From NCBI GenBank assembly GCA_023333565.1, contig JAJKFH010003889.1, positions 366,429 to 430,428 on the forward strand: a stretch of DNA of 64,000 bases. Reading direction: 5' to 3'. The notes under the pieces were generated by a model. That model was not told the DNA's origin and did no database searches. It saw only the letters and a program-made list of their open reading frames with translations. Position numbers and translations under genes: made by a program. The stretch is from Puffinus mauretanicus. Taxonomy: Eukaryota > Chordata > Aves > Procellariiformes > Procellariidae. Of the stretch, positions 23,300 through 35,984 are shown piece after piece (the stretch's first letter is position 1; each line of letters starts with the position of its first letter).

Positions 23300-24105
23300 A
23301 GTCCTGGAATCACAGGGCTGGAAAGGATCTCAAGAAGTCACTTAGCCCAGCCTGCTGTCTCCATACAGGATTGATTCGACTGCATCATTTTTATCTGTCG
23401 TCTCTCTAGGCCATTCTTGATGGTCTGCACCAATGGAGGCTCTGCCCTTCCTGAGACATTACGTCTAACATTTTGCTTTATGCTTGGGAAGGCTTCTCTA
23501 AGTGTTTCATTGCAGCTGCAGTTGCCCAGTACTAGGTGCGCTGCTCCCCATGAACATGGAAAAGTGATTATTCCCATTCTGTTTGCATCAGCCTTTTTCA
23601 TATTTAAGAACTATTCCTGTCTTACCCGAGTTCCTCTTCTTTGGACTAAACTATCCCAATTCACTCAATCTTTCTTTGCAGATCATGTCTGCTTCTGCTA
23701 GTCTTCAGTCAGTCCTCCTTGCTTTGGACTCTCTTTTATTGCTTTGCAACTTTTTGGCTGAGTTGTGCCCAAAACTGGACCCAGGCACCCAGCTGAGATC
23801 TCTGTAATGCTGGGTAGAGCAGGAACACTATTTTGTGTGTCTTGCTGGTGATACTTCTGTCTAGACTCTCCTGTTTGTCATTTTTCACAGCAACTTGACA
23901 TCTCTGACTCTCATTCACACAGTGATCAAAAACGAGCCCTTGTCTTTTCTGCAGGATTGCTGCCTAGTCAACTCTGTATTTCTGCATCCTGCATGTGAAC
24001 AGTTCATTATTCCTGCCTAGATGTGGAATCCAGTACTTATCTCTATTAAATTGCATCCTATTTCTTCCAAACAATTTCTCTAATTTGTCAGAATCATTTT
24101 GAGAG
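23300..24105 (-). mobile_element. CR1 LINE remnant: end of ORF2 and 3' end
   Basis: About 800 bases of an old CR1, minus strand. The end at 23307-23365 (ggaatcacagggctggaaag and what follows) is the complement of the CR1 3' end. Reading down from 24101 the frame gives a QNDSDKLEK stretch, HLGRNN (about 24005-24022) and VQFWA (within 23766-23783). All three fall at the positions expected for the C-terminal part of CR1 ORF2, after the reverse-transcriptase core. That frame stays open from 24101 to 23736 with one internal stop, unusual for so diverged a copy. The part below 23736 corresponds to the ORF2 tail and 3' UTR and is decayed. 5'-truncated, as most CR1 copies are. Confidence 0.9.
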
Positions 24106-25655
24106 AAACAGAGAGATTGCTAAGGTCCCTTGGAAAACATGGAGTGTAGTAAGACGGCCCTGAATTTCAGCTTGAACCTTGCCAGGTTGAATGTCTCCCT
24201 TGGATCTATGCCCGTCTCACCTTGCTCTGCAACACCTAAAAGCAAAATGTGGCCCCTGTGAGGGACATTTTCACAAGCTGAGACACAAGCTGAGATAACT
24301 GCTGCCTCTTCAAAGCATGCAGATGGGCAAACAAATACTGAACACCAGGAAACATACTGCTATGGTTGCAGAACCACTGCTCAGGCTGCGCTCTCTGCAT
24401 GCAAACTTCAGTCCATACTGAAGTCCTTGCATGGTATTGCAACATCCCTCTCCAGCTTGGCCAAAGAACCAAAACCTGTGAGCACTGCAAGCAAAAGCAA
24501 AGACTCCAAAACTGGACCGAAGGCTTAGGAAATAGTTGCTCAAAGGGACTCCTAAACTGACAGTTCAGGATCTGCTGAATGGGTTACCTGCCAGCCTGTC
24601 TGCTGGTACTTCTAATGGGTTCACTTTTCTGTGTACAACAGGTAGCAGCAGTACAGCTGCAGCTGAGAGCCTCTATGGATACGGGTAAGACAAAGGAGGG
24701 GGAGTCTTTTATCAGACCTGCTTTGGAGTACACAAATTTTTGCATCAGGAACAGGAACATCAGACTCCAGGTGAATGAAGGCTGAGGTCACGTATTGTCT
24801 GTCCCCTTGTTTGCACCCTCCTCTGCTCTAAAGATGCCAAGTGCCCCTCTGCCGCACTGTCCAGTTCATAACTTATGTTTAAAAAGAAGCAGCCTGGCTG
24901 GAACAGACTCTGCTAACTCCAAGCTCTGAAGAAGCATGTAGTGCTCAAATGCTTATCTGTTGTGTTTGGACCTGCTGGCTGATCTAATAGAAGCCATTTC
25001 CTCCTCTGTGAGTTTTCTCACATGCACATAAGAAGATGCACCAGCTGCAAGCAGCATCACCAGCGGCAGTGACCGCACAGCCCAAGCTGAGCACATATGG
25101 GCTGTGCCCCTTGCTGGAAGCATCTGAATGCATCACATTTTTTTTGTTTTCTTGACACCCCTGTGAAGGTGGGAGGAGAAATTTTCCCATCTCTCAAGCT
25201 GGAAAACCTGGGCAGAAAGAGATTTAACAATCCACCCATGGTTAGTCATAAGCAGGAGGCCACTTGGGGAACTAATACTATTTCTTAGTCAGGAGAGATT
25301 TTCAGTGTCGATGATCTGTGAAATGTTTGCCTTGAATTTCCTTTGGACCCAGCACAGAGCAGTATCTTATTCAAAAGCTGTGTTTAAGAATGGCAATGAG
25401 CTTTATTAGGTGTGTGCCGACAGCTTCACGGACACCTTCAATAAGAAAAGCAATCGGATTCTGAGCAATACGATACCTTGTGCATAGCAACAAGCCAGCT
25501 GGCTCTGAAAACCATTTTCTCATGCAGACCTCATCAAAAAATGAAATGAGAAAATAAGTAGACAGGACTAGGCAGGGAATTCTCCTGCCCTTGTGCCCCA
25601 AGGGGAGTATATCCAAATTAATAGTCCTTTTCCACTGCTAATGACTCAGTGAAGA
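24106..25655. other. Non-coding stretch with one small frame of note
   Basis: No gene established. 24274-24297 holds a short tandem duplication (acaagctgaga twice). The frame at 24579-24785 is described separately. A T-run lies at 25138-25145. Confidence 0.5.
24579..24785 (+). CDS. Candidate 68-codon frame with signal-peptide-like start
   Basis: The predicted product starts MGYLPACLLVLLMGSLFC and continues to QQVAA, then VQLQLRAS. This has the layout of a secretion signal: a short start, a hydrophobic core of about 14 residues, then small residues (VAA) suited to signal peptidase near residue 24. The rest is polar, with two Cys overall outside the core region at most, and has no family I recognise. 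Initiation context is poor (T at -3, G at +4). No splice or promoter evidence was seen. Short hydrophobic frames arise by chance, so this is a candidate only. Confidence 0.12.
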   Translation: MGYLPACLLVLLMGSLFCVQQVAAVQLQLRASMDTGKTKEGESFIRPALEYTNFCIRNRNIRLQVNEG

Positions 25656-25659
25656 TGTG

Positions 25660-25715
25660 GGAGACACAGGCCACATCATCAGCTGGTGTAAATCAGTGTG
25701 TACCTGGAGATATTG
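25660..25715 (+). repeat. Possible remnant of an old amniote repeat
   Basis: The word catcagctggtgtaaatcag at about 25677-25696 matches a phrase I recall as frequent in old dispersed repeats of reptiles and birds. Only about 50 bases look related, so the identification is tentative and rests on memory. Confidence 0.35.
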
Positions 25716-28104
25716 CAGGAACAACATCAGATTATATTCACCTTAGGGTACAGCCCATCTTACCAGGGAGCCCACCTTCCTGTAGCACTGGATTAAGCCA
25801 AAACCATCTCGGGAGTCCCTGGACCCTACCTGGCCATCTGCTGGGAGACATGCATAAGGGTAGGGATGCTATTCAAAGCCTCCAGTTCAAAAGCCACACA
25901 GTGTTGCATTGCTACTGGTAAAATCCTTACTAATGCCAAATCGTCCAGCACTGGGACTTCCATGCTCCTCTCTTAGGTTCAGCAATTCCTTGGAGAAAAG
26001 CTGAACTGAGACTGGCAGAGGAGAGATGCACAAGGGAAAAACAAGTGGTGTGATGGGATCAGTGGGCTGGAAGGGACTGAGAAAAGGTGCAAAGGGACCC
26101 TGAGGTGTGCACAGGGGGGGGAAAAGATAGATGTATGGGTACAGGAGAGAAAAATGAGAGATAAACAAGTGATACAAAGTTTTCATGTCAGACTCCTCTG
26201 TGAGGGCAGATTTATCTGCCTTCTTTCTCCAGAAAATTCATTAGGCATTTGTGCCTCCCTCTTCTCCCTGGCAACGTGCTCTAGCTTTGTCCAGGAATGA
26301 GACAGTAATTCATGCCCATGCACTCTCCTCTCCCAACAACCGTGAAACCATATAGCATCCCCCCACCGCAGCGCTGCTCTTTGTTTCAGGCTTCTGCAAG
26401 GGGCTGATGGGGACCAGCATCCGGGGAGTCTGCAGATATTCCTTGAGGAATTTGCAGGACAAACAGCAGAAACTCTCTGGTCATACCACAAGTTGGTGTG
26501 AGATCTGACCCATGGGTGAGCAGCATAAATGCTTCCCTGGGAACAAGAGGTTAGAGGCTCCAGGAGCAGGGCATACTCTCTAGTTAGCTTGGATAATTTA
26601 TCTGTAACTCAAGCTAAAGGAAATTGAAGTGGTCTGTACAAACATTGCTTAATTTGCCAATGAACTGGCTATGGAAAGAGATAAGAAATAAGGTCTGAAA
26701 TCTTAAAAGAAGCCATTAGGAAAATACAGACGTGAAGACCATCCGAAATAAAGCCAAATGCATGTTTGTGAGCCGATAAGATTCTGAACACTTCTTTCAG
26801 CAGCTGATAGCCAGAGGTATCAACAAGGTAGACAGATTAAATTCCTACAGGCATTAATTAAAATAAGTCTGATGCAGAGAGAAATTAAGGCCCAAACACT
26901 GAGCAGAAATAACTCTTGTTTTTCCTCTTCAGAGAATGTTTAGCTCCAAACAACTGCTGTGGGGGGAAAAAAAGCTTGTGCATGTAGGGTGTGAGGTGCA
27001 GATGGGAGATGTGGCAACACATCATGAAAGAATAAGGGCAACAAGCTAGCTGAAAGAAAAATAATATTGGGATGAATCTGGTGGTGGTGAAACAGTAGTG
27101 AAGAAAGACGAGAAGAAGCTGACCACTGTGAGCAGCCTACAAAAATGTGAATGTAGAAAATGCAGTGAAATCCCAAAGATTTCAGTGGCCAGGGTATGAG
27201 ATTCCCAAGACGAAAGAGAGTTCAGTAAAGCACCTCCTGGTATTCAGCTCCTCTGTGGGAAGAGATGGAGGAAGGCACAAGCGTGGTGTGATTATAGCTG
27301 AAACAGAAGAACAGGAACCTGCTGAGATTGGTCATGCAGCTGTGTGTGTACAGAACTCAGGAGAAAGGAAAAAATCTCCATTTATGAATTCTCACCTGCT
27401 TATAAAATTGGCTGTAGGGAGCCAGTGTGTGCTTTGTGCATAGCTGGCCAAGCAGGGAAGTGTGGAGCAGATGTCCCATGGACCTGAAGACATCTCTAGG
27501 CAGTGCTACCCCATGGCTACATAGCCAGAGAGACCTGAGAGGAGGAATAACCTTGTGATTAAGGCATGATCGGCACATCCTGAGCAGCCTCCTGGTTCTC
27601 CCACAGATGCCAGGTAGAAGGAAGGACTTGGGGTCAGTTGTTTGCCCTAGTTTCCTTTCCTAATGAAACAAAAGTGCCCTTCTCCTACCCTCCGTCCTAT
27701 TAATTTTCTTTCATACCAAATATTCTTTGTCTATTAGTTGGTACATGCACAGTGCCAGGACGTCTCTGGACCCTATGCTGAAGCACACAGGGCTTACTAC
27801 ACCTGAAAGATTTGTGGCGGCCAAATTTATTGTTCCACCTGCTGCAATGGCACAGGAGGGTAGCGATTTTGTCTCTGCTTCCCTCACATTCGTGTGGGTG
27901 AGTGCTTTTCCGACAGAAAACCCAGCTTGTGTGGAAGTCTGTTGATTCACGTTTAGCTGCAATCCTGTTTCCTCTGGAAGACAGAAGCCAGACCGATTCC
28001 ACCCACCACAACGCAGCACAACTGACGTCTTGTGGCAGTCCCTTGAGGACACGTCTCCAGAAAAAGAATCACACAGCTGCTCCTCTCAGCTCCCAAAGTC
28101 ACCA
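25716..28104. other. Non-coding stretch, no gene seen
   Basis: Mixed DNA. Eight G at 26114-26121. Frames up to 113 codons (27711-28052, minus) lack domains. 26840-26900 is A/T-rich with cattaattaaaa. No transposon recognised. Confidence 0.5.
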
Positions 28105-28134
28105 CTTCTCTCCCTTTTTTTTTCTTTTTTTTTT
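28105..28134. repeat. 30-base pure pyrimidine tract
   Basis: Uninterrupted C/T, mostly T, followed by gctttgctttattt. Simple sequence. Confidence 0.9.
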
Positions 28135-28259
28135 GCTTTGCTTTATTTACATCATTTTTCCCCCAACAGGTTGACAGAACAGCGAACGCTTTGTGGCAGG
28201 GAGGGATGGTATGGCAAAAGACTCACAAAACACTCGTGTCTCAGAAACACCCGCGCTTT

Positions 28260-28640
28260 GCAGCTATGGCGCTGAACCCGTGATCGCATTATAATGCAGC
28301 TGCAATGTGCTACAGATTAAACACCAACTTCGAAGTTCACATGAGTGAAATGTCAGCTCAGGGGTTGATTTCATTCACCTGACATTCCTGTTAATAACAA
28401 TGCCTAATTAGAAAGGCTTTTAAGCATCCGTTACATTAATTTAACGTGAAAATCTCATGGAGCTTTATTGGAATTTTTTTCCCCTGTAAAATTAACCCTG
28501 CAGGCTTGTTACACATGTTTTCATTAGGGACTGTGAGCAGTGGGGATATTTGATGAATTAGAATCAGCCCCTTAGTCTTTGAGTTTAACTTTGTGTTCCA
28601 AGTTCTTTCATGCTAATAAAGCCCTGGTTTGATTTTTTTC
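28260..28640. other. A/T-rich block, possible conserved regulatory element
   Basis: Repeat-free, with cgcattataatgcagc, cagattaaac, gttaataac, cctaattag, cattaatttaacg, aaaattaac and gctaataaag spread over 350 bases. Looks like a conserved non-coding element by composition; function inferred. Confidence 0.35.
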
Positions 28641-29765
28641 CCCCCTCCTATTAGTTTTAATACATCCTACAGACTCCTCACACTGTGGTTGAGGGCTAGA
28701 AATCCAAATTCACTGCTCCAATTTCCATGCAATGCAGAACAAAAGCCTGTAGTTCACAGCCTTTCATACCAGCTGGTGCTAAATTCTGGTCTGCAGACCT
28801 GCTTTGCTTCACGGCGTGCTTTGCTGCTCACATGGCTTTTCTTTCACACTTCCAGCTGCCAAGCCTTCTTTAAAGGAGCTGAAAAGCCATGATAGGGTTG
28901 CCCCAGTATCATTTTCCTTTCTAAGTGTGATAGATGCCATCTTAGCCAGGAGTGAGGCTTCTACCGCTAATGGCACAGAGTGCTCCAGCAGGAGCTAAAA
29001 TATCAACGTCCTTTGCAGGGAGGGGAAGAACAGAGGCTACTCGAGATCATACACTCCACGGCTCAGCGGAGAAAGGGACTAGCAGTCCTAATGGCCTCCA
29101 CATTACACAGACCACTCATGCTGTTGCCGCAGTCTCAAACTGACTGCAATTACGCACTGCTTGGCCAAATGCCCACGGGACAAGTCTAATGCAAGTCCCC
29201 TTTGAAAGCTCTTCTATACCTTGAGAGCCTAGACCTTTGAAGAACGTCCCAGGCTATTTCTAGCACTGGGATTCATTAAACTGTGTTATTATGTTAAAGT
29301 TTGGACCTCCATTGAACCTCCCAGCTTGCTGGAACACAGAATACGCTAGAATGATTTTAATGATGGATCCACTCAGGGATTTGAGGGAGAAAAGTTGGAG
29401 GAACAGGAACAAATACTTTACTGGCATAAATCTATGGAATTCTTTGACATCCAGTGGAAATCTGACATGAAGGCAACTCCCCTGTCACACAGACCGTGTT
29501 ACTGAAATTGAACCTAAATGGCAAAATGTCACAGCGATGGAGGAGAACATACATATCACCTTGTTCTCTAGCAGGCCACCGCAGGACGGTTTCCCTCGTT
29601 ATATTTTATACTGCTGCAGCTTCACCAGATCTACAATTCCCAGCTGATTTCACCTCTCCCCATAGTAAACTACCCTACTGCCTAATGCAACAGATGTAAG
29701 AATATTTTCCTGATAACCACAGAGATTTCTCCTCTTATTAAGACTTTCCCTTGAGTCACTGAACA
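28641..29765. other. Non-coding stretch, no gene seen
   Basis: Mixed DNA with short frames; no repeat or coding signal recognised. Confidence 0.5.
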
Positions 29766-30150
29766 TTAATATTACTCACCTGTGGTATTTATTCTATTTC
29801 AATATGCAGACACTTATCATGTCCCTCCTAGTTGTCACTTTGCCAAGCTGCACATAATTAGATTTTTTTAATCTTTCCTCATTAACCAGTCCCTTTGAAC
29901 CCCCCCTACCCCCAATAATGTTGTTGCTCTTTCTTGAACTTCCTAAGTTTGTCAATACCCATCTCATAATGAGGTGTGCAGAACTGAATGCAGTATTACA
30001 GCTGTCTCACAGAGAAAGCGACTATGACCCCTGCCTCTATGCATATAGTGCCATCAGTCTTTCTCTGCAGCCGTAGCACATCTAATCTTTTCCCCTCTAC
30101 AATCCCCAGATCCCTTCTGATCATCTTCCGGCTCCAAAGTCCTCCAAGGC
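29766..30150 (-). mobile_element. CR1 LINE remnant: C-terminal ORF2 part
   Basis: Old CR1 piece on the minus strand. Reading the plus strand, cacttatcatgtccc (29810s), tttaatctttcctcatta (29870s), gttgctctttcttgaact (29925s) and gcagaactgaatgcagtatt (29978-29997) fall in the order and spacing of the reverse-complemented CR1 ORF2 end. The complement of 29975-29995 encodes YCIQFCT, the counterpart of CR1 'YCVQFWA'. The codon before it is a stop and other frame breaks are present, so the copy is dead. It covers part of the same ORF2 region as the 23.3-24.1 kb copy, so it is an independent insertion. Confidence 0.75.
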
Positions 30151-32160
30151 TCTGTTGAAGATGACGGAGATCTTTTCTGCCAGCTCAGTGTCCTGCTACC
30201 TCCCTCCTACCACTCATCATACAGATCAAGTTATTAACTCAGAACCCAGTTGGCAGAAAAAGGGATATACACGGAGAGGAAATGAAAGGCACGCAGAGAT
30301 TTTGTATGCAAGTTTAGCTCCTCTGTACGCTATTGCATTGGCATTGCCTAAGAAACTAGTTCAGTTTGCTCCCTGCTGAGAATTTGTTTCTGGAAACCTG
30401 TCCTGCCTAATTTCCTAGACTTTCCAAAGCTGTACTCTTTGAAAAACAGGCTCCTCAGCTCCCCTCTCTCTCAAACTGCCCTCTACAAAACAGCTTTTCC
30501 TTGATCCTTCCCAGCTGCTCAGTAACTGCTGCCTGGGTTAACCTCTTTCTTGCTGTCATGGGGCAAAATCCACCCACTGCTCTACACAGGAGCAGGCTTG
30601 GGCCAAGAACCATCAAACCTCATGTGAAACCTCTGTTTGGATTGAGACAGTGAGATTTCAGCTGAATAAGATCTGGCTGTGACTTCCTATTAGGAGGCTG
30701 TTGGCATCTGCTGAGAAAATTTTGACACACACACCCCCCCTCTGCCTCTCCCCCAACCGGTCTGACAAAGGCCACCAGGACTGGAGCTCCCTCTTGCCAA
30801 GAGCAGACAGAGGCTGTAAAAGGATTAGGAGTGGTCTGGAAATTCTGCTATCAGAATAGCTTTGGAGTCTAGAATTGGATAAAAAGCACTGAAACTCAGG
30901 CTGGCTGGGTTTCCCTGTCATTTACATCCTTCTGATGATGCCATCTCTCATCCCTGCTGTGGATGCTCTATATTGAGATTTCTTAGAGGATGAATCTCAC
31001 CACCTGAGCTGACAACGCTTTATCTCAGCAGCTCAGCCAAGCAAGAGGACTCGGAGCAGGTGACAAAGGCTGAGATGTGCCTGCTAATTGCGTGCATGCT
31101 GCTTTTCCATAGGATGGCAGGGCCTGAAAAGTGACAGACTAAAAAAAGCTTAAATTTAAAAAAAACCCCTGACCCTAACACATCTTCAGTCATTTGGAAG
31201 GGGAAAGGAAGCCCGTTTCTGAGGATTTCCCCCAAATCAGGGAAGAAAAGAAGTGTAAGGGCATGTTGGAAGCAAAAGATGCTGAGAGATGAGAGAGCAG
31301 GAACAATCCAGGAGGCTGAGCTTCTCATATGGGACATAAACTCTGAGTTCAACTTCTGGCACAACCCATTCCCTGCCTGCAGAATAGGGATGCTGATACT
31401 ACCGTAGGACAAATCCATCTAAGATGGAAGAAGATGGCTTAGCAGAACCTCCCACTCACTAACAACAGAAGGTAGGAGAACATCCTTCCCCCAGGGACTC
31501 CCGAAGCCTTCCCAGCTCCTGCACAGCCAAGCAAGGCTGGCTTTGAGGGAGACAAAAAGGCAATTCACTGCCTGCTTGTCAAGGGGCTGGAGGTCTGCAA
31601 GGGGAAGGATTAGTGCTATGGGAAGCTCAATGATCTGAGAGCAGTGAGGGGCTACACAAGGCTTTTTGTTCTCGCTGCACTGAAGAACGGGGTAATGATA
31701 GTGTGGCTTCTCGTGTTTGTCAGCTAGCACAGCAGCAGCCCTGGCCTGGGTTTTCTTAGGCCTGTCTTCTCCCAGCAGGCAGTGAAGGGATTTACATAAT
31801 AACATGCCTATTTTAACTTTGCTTCATTGACTCCTGACAAGATACAATATTTTTGATTAAACAGCTTCCTAGGAAGGAGCTGCTGCCTTAAACCGCTCGC
31901 ACTCTCTCTGACCCCATGCGATCTCGTTAGCCGTCCCCTCAGACACCATCTGAGAGCATCTTAAATTCCTCTTTTCCTTCTTCTTCTAAACGAGCTCTTC
32001 AGGGTAGGGCAGGGCCCTCCTTACTGCCGCGCGGTGTCCAGCTCTGCGGGACGTAACCCTGACCAGGGCATTCTGTCACTGCCGTGGCATCAGCCCTTCT
32101 GCCTCTGCGACCCCACTAGTCCTGACACCGGCTTTCTCTCCAGCTGCTTTCCTCGCTCAG
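30151..32160. other. Non-coding stretch, no gene seen
   Basis: Mixed DNA. A CA run followed by seven C lies at 30726-30740. Two minus-strand frames (31020-31418, 132 codons; 31419-31805, 128 codons) abut but show no domain. 31880-32060 is somewhat richer in CpG without meeting island criteria. Confidence 0.5.
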
Positions 32161-32187
32161 CCCTTCTTCTCCTCCTTTTTTTCCCCT
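32161..32187. repeat. 27-base pyrimidine tract
   Basis: Uninterrupted C/T from 32161 to 32187, ending in tttttttcccct. Preceded and followed by further C/T-rich sequence to about 32275. Confidence 0.8.
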
Positions 32188-35100
32188 ATCAATCTTTGAT
32201 CTGCCTTTTCAGTTTCTCTTTATCTCATACCATCTGTCTCTTTCCTTTCTGCCTTCTTTTTTATCTTCCTCTACTGACCAGACCAACAGAGACAGATAAA
32301 TCTCTCAAGCCAAGGAGACCACGTCCTCCATATATATTTGTGCGACAGTCAGATGCTACAGCGACAAAGATCAAATCACCAGCTAGCTCGACAGAGAGAT
32401 TCAATAAAAGCAGAGAGTTATATTGATAGGAACAAGGCAAATGGATAGTTTTGATTTTAGTAGATTATTGACTGCTCAACAGAAGCAAAAAAAGGCTTCC
32501 CAGCAGCACAGCTTAGAGAGCAACTCTTCCTGATGCAACGTGGCCAAACAAGAGCAGTGAAATATGAGACAGGGAGCACTCTGTGGCATGTCTGACAGTC
32601 CCATCATCTGTGTGAGGAATGGTCCTCCCTGCCGGATGAACCACTCGTAATATATATGAAAAAAGATGAGAACTGCTTTCAGCTGAGCTTGAAGCGAGCT
32701 GTGCTGTGCAGAGTATCAGGGCGCACTCCCATGTAACTCCCCTGTTACATTCGGGCATCACAGAAAGACTCCCCATCTCAGAAGAGTCCCACCAGTGTGC
32801 AGACGGCTGGTCGAAGCCAGTGCAGAACTATACAGGAGGCAGGGTGGTGTTTCTCTTCAATCTGACTCTAAATACAGTGTGTGTCTGATACTTACACGGC
32901 ACCCGTGAATCACCATGGTCTCCAAATGCTGATACTCTGCAGGGAACATATCCTCACTGCTCTTTTGCCTCTTTAATGTTGGGAACCTATGGGATGTGCA
33001 CATGGTTCCTAGAGGAATCTGGGTCAGGGCAAGAAATCATCTTTGGTTATGGCTCTTTACTGTCCAAATCACTCAGTGCAGCTAATTCCGCATTCCCTCA
33101 TGATCACATTTTGCACACAGATTATTTGCTTACAGTCCTTCTGTAAGAGAGGAAGAAATTCAGATGCCAAGCTCAGACAGCAAGAGTTTACCTGCAAACA
33201 CATCCCTGGAGGAGGCGCACATGCACACTGAAAGTTGGGGAGGTAAGGTCTGCATAAGGGAACATCAGGTATGAGGCTATGGGTAGCATCAAACCCCACA
33301 ATCCACATCAGACTGGGAGAATCAAGAGCCAGGAAGATCTTTCTTACTGTGATGTTTCCCCCAAAACATTCATGGGAAAGTTGGTGCATTTCACCTCTTC
33401 CCCATCAACCAGTGTCAACTGCAATAACCTACTGGACAGCAGATCCAGTGTCCAGCAGGCTTTCAGACCCTCCAGCCACTCCAGCTCTCTTCCAGCCTAT
33501 CCTCCCCATCAGCCTGGCAGCCCAGCTGACCACACACCCATGCCTCTTGCTGAGGCATGGGACAGAAGGGAGAGGATGGAGGAAAGTAGTCATCCTCACC
33601 TGTGTAGATAGGCCTGGGTCAGCTGGGAGCTAATGGGACATGGGTGCCCTGTTCCCATCTTATGGGGCTGCTGGCCAGCAGATACCTACGGGCATTTGGC
33701 TGTGTCTCCTCTCACCGAGTGCCATCAGGTGGGCTGTGCTCAGCCCTGCGAGACAACGTCACAGCGGGACAGTGAATATGGTCACCAAAAAAATGGGCAC
33801 CTTGAGCTTTTCCAGCCACACAAACCAGATTAGCAGCTCAGCTCCAGCCAAGTCCCTGAATGTCTCCCGAGCATCTGCGGGGCCTGCTGAAAACCACCAG
33901 GAAATCACAGGAGAGGCTTCAAATGTGTATTGTGCATCAGACCAGGTTTCACGCTAGGGAATGACCTGCAAACAGCAGCCTGGCAGAAGGATGCGGGTTG
34001 ACCTCCAAACGCAGCGGCTCACCCAGCCCTGAGCAGGAGCAACCAGAACAGAGGAGCAAGGATCAAATCACTTCACCCCAAGACCAGCAAGAAGCGGCAG
34101 CATTTAGGGAATATTAATTAAACAAAAATGACAGGGGTTGCTAAAGCATCTCTCTGAGAGCCTGCAACACTGCAGACGGGGTCAGGAGTAATGCCGAGCC
34201 ATCTAGTGCGTTGAACAGGATTAATTGAAGCACCGGCAGGCTGAAAAGCTGGGAAGGGGGCATAAGAATGGGTTGTGAAGGATATTTCAGCTCTCTCTGC
34301 TTAATTTTAGCCAACTAGCACTCATCTGAGGAAGGGGGGAACCGTTAAGCATTAAATAACAAGAGCGTGAGCTCAAGTGTGAATGGGGACAAGCAGGAAC
34401 AGAGCGCGCCACTTTCAGCAGCATCTATGTCAATATTCAGAAAGGGAGAAACACCGTGAAATTATTTCTTCTGCATTATGGGAAAGGAAGGAAATCTTAC
34501 GGTACAAACACACTAATGGGCTACGCAGAGATCTGAAGGAGGATTGTTGAGGTATTAGAGCAGGCTGCATTAGGGAAAAAAAGAGCGAGAAAAGAAACAA
34601 GATTTTCAGGGAGATTTCATCCAAATCGATTAAGTGAGAAATGTAAAGGGGCAGCATTCCACGGGGATGGAGCCTGTAATTGGCCCACACAAGTCCCAAC
34701 AGAGAAAAGCACTCAAAATGCATGCTGGAAGGTAAGCACGTGGCTGATATGTTTTCTTCGGTCAGAGGCCAGAAGAGACCTGGAGAGAAAAGTTTCTCCT
34801 ATGCTAATCCTCTGCACAAATCTATGAAGCCTCCCTTATCTTCCTTCACATCCCTCCTTAAAAATCACTGTTACTGCAATGCCTATAAAACACCGACAGT
34901 GCCTAAGCAGCTGGTGCAGCAGGACCAAAGCTTATCACAGTAATCAGATACTGGGTATCACTGTTCCCGCGTGCAAGTCCATGTGTTCTTTGTGTTGACT
35001 TGCCTGTCATCTCAAACTAAGCTCTTTGGGATGAAAACTGCCTTTATGTTCAAACTGTCGTACAGGAGGAGGGTTCACGTCCCCAAGGTGAGGCGAGGAA

Positions 35101-35984
35101 ACACAGCACACGAGCTCTCTGAAGACAAGGGAGGGACACTGCCACAAACAGAATGCAGAATGCAAAATTGTGGCCAGGATGAAAGTAGGTCCAGGGGGAA
35201 GCAGACAGCACACAAGGCCTCCAAAAGCATCAGATAGAGATTGTCACTCAAATTCTGCGTGTTTCTCTTGCACCAAGATATTTCTGATTTCTTCCCCCAG
35301 GAAAAGCAAACAAAACACTTGTCCCTGTTTTTGTATTTCCCTCTTTTTAGAAAAGAAATGAAAACACAGACCAGGAGAGGAAAAAAGCATCTGAAATAGC
35401 CAAATCCGTTTTTTTAAAATGCATTACTAAAAAAAAAAAGGTGAGTTGGGGGAAGGTTCATTAAAAGCAGCTCCTGACTGCTCCCAACTAACCTCAGTGG
35501 ACAAACTTTTGAATAAGATGGGACAGAGGTGAGGAAGCTGCACTCTGCAAAGTGGCTTCATCGGTCTGCATGGTCCACGGGTAACACTGGCTCGGTTTAC
35601 AGCTGAAGGTCTGGACAAGATTATAATCATGGGCCTAAGGAAAAAAACTCCTTCTTTCTCACTTGTTCATTTTCAACACAAAATCCTCTGAAAAGTGCAA
35701 AACAGACTGGGAGTCAGCTCCCACTGTCCTCTGTCCCATGTAGATGTGCACAACCAGCATCTCTCATGTGAATAAAAAGGCAGGTCTGCAGGGATCTTGA
35801 TTCTGCCTATGCATAACTTACTGCTATTGTAAGATAGCAGAATAGCGAGGTCTCTGCAGAGGTCTTGTCAGGATTAGGGTTGTATTTTGGCACCTCTGGC
35901 TCTGAAATCTCTCAGGACTGACTACGGAAGAAAGCGCTATTTTTACATGTACTATTTCTGGTTGTGTTTTCTGTCAAGTATTCA
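32188..35984. other. Long plain stretch, no gene seen
   Basis: No repeat family recognised. 34110-34135 holds aatattaattaaac. Eleven A at 35429-35439. Frames of 105-130 codons (32034-32426, 33069-33389, 33271-33633 and 33279-33611) lack domains; the last two share the same bases in different frames, so both cannot be coding. Confidence 0.5.
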
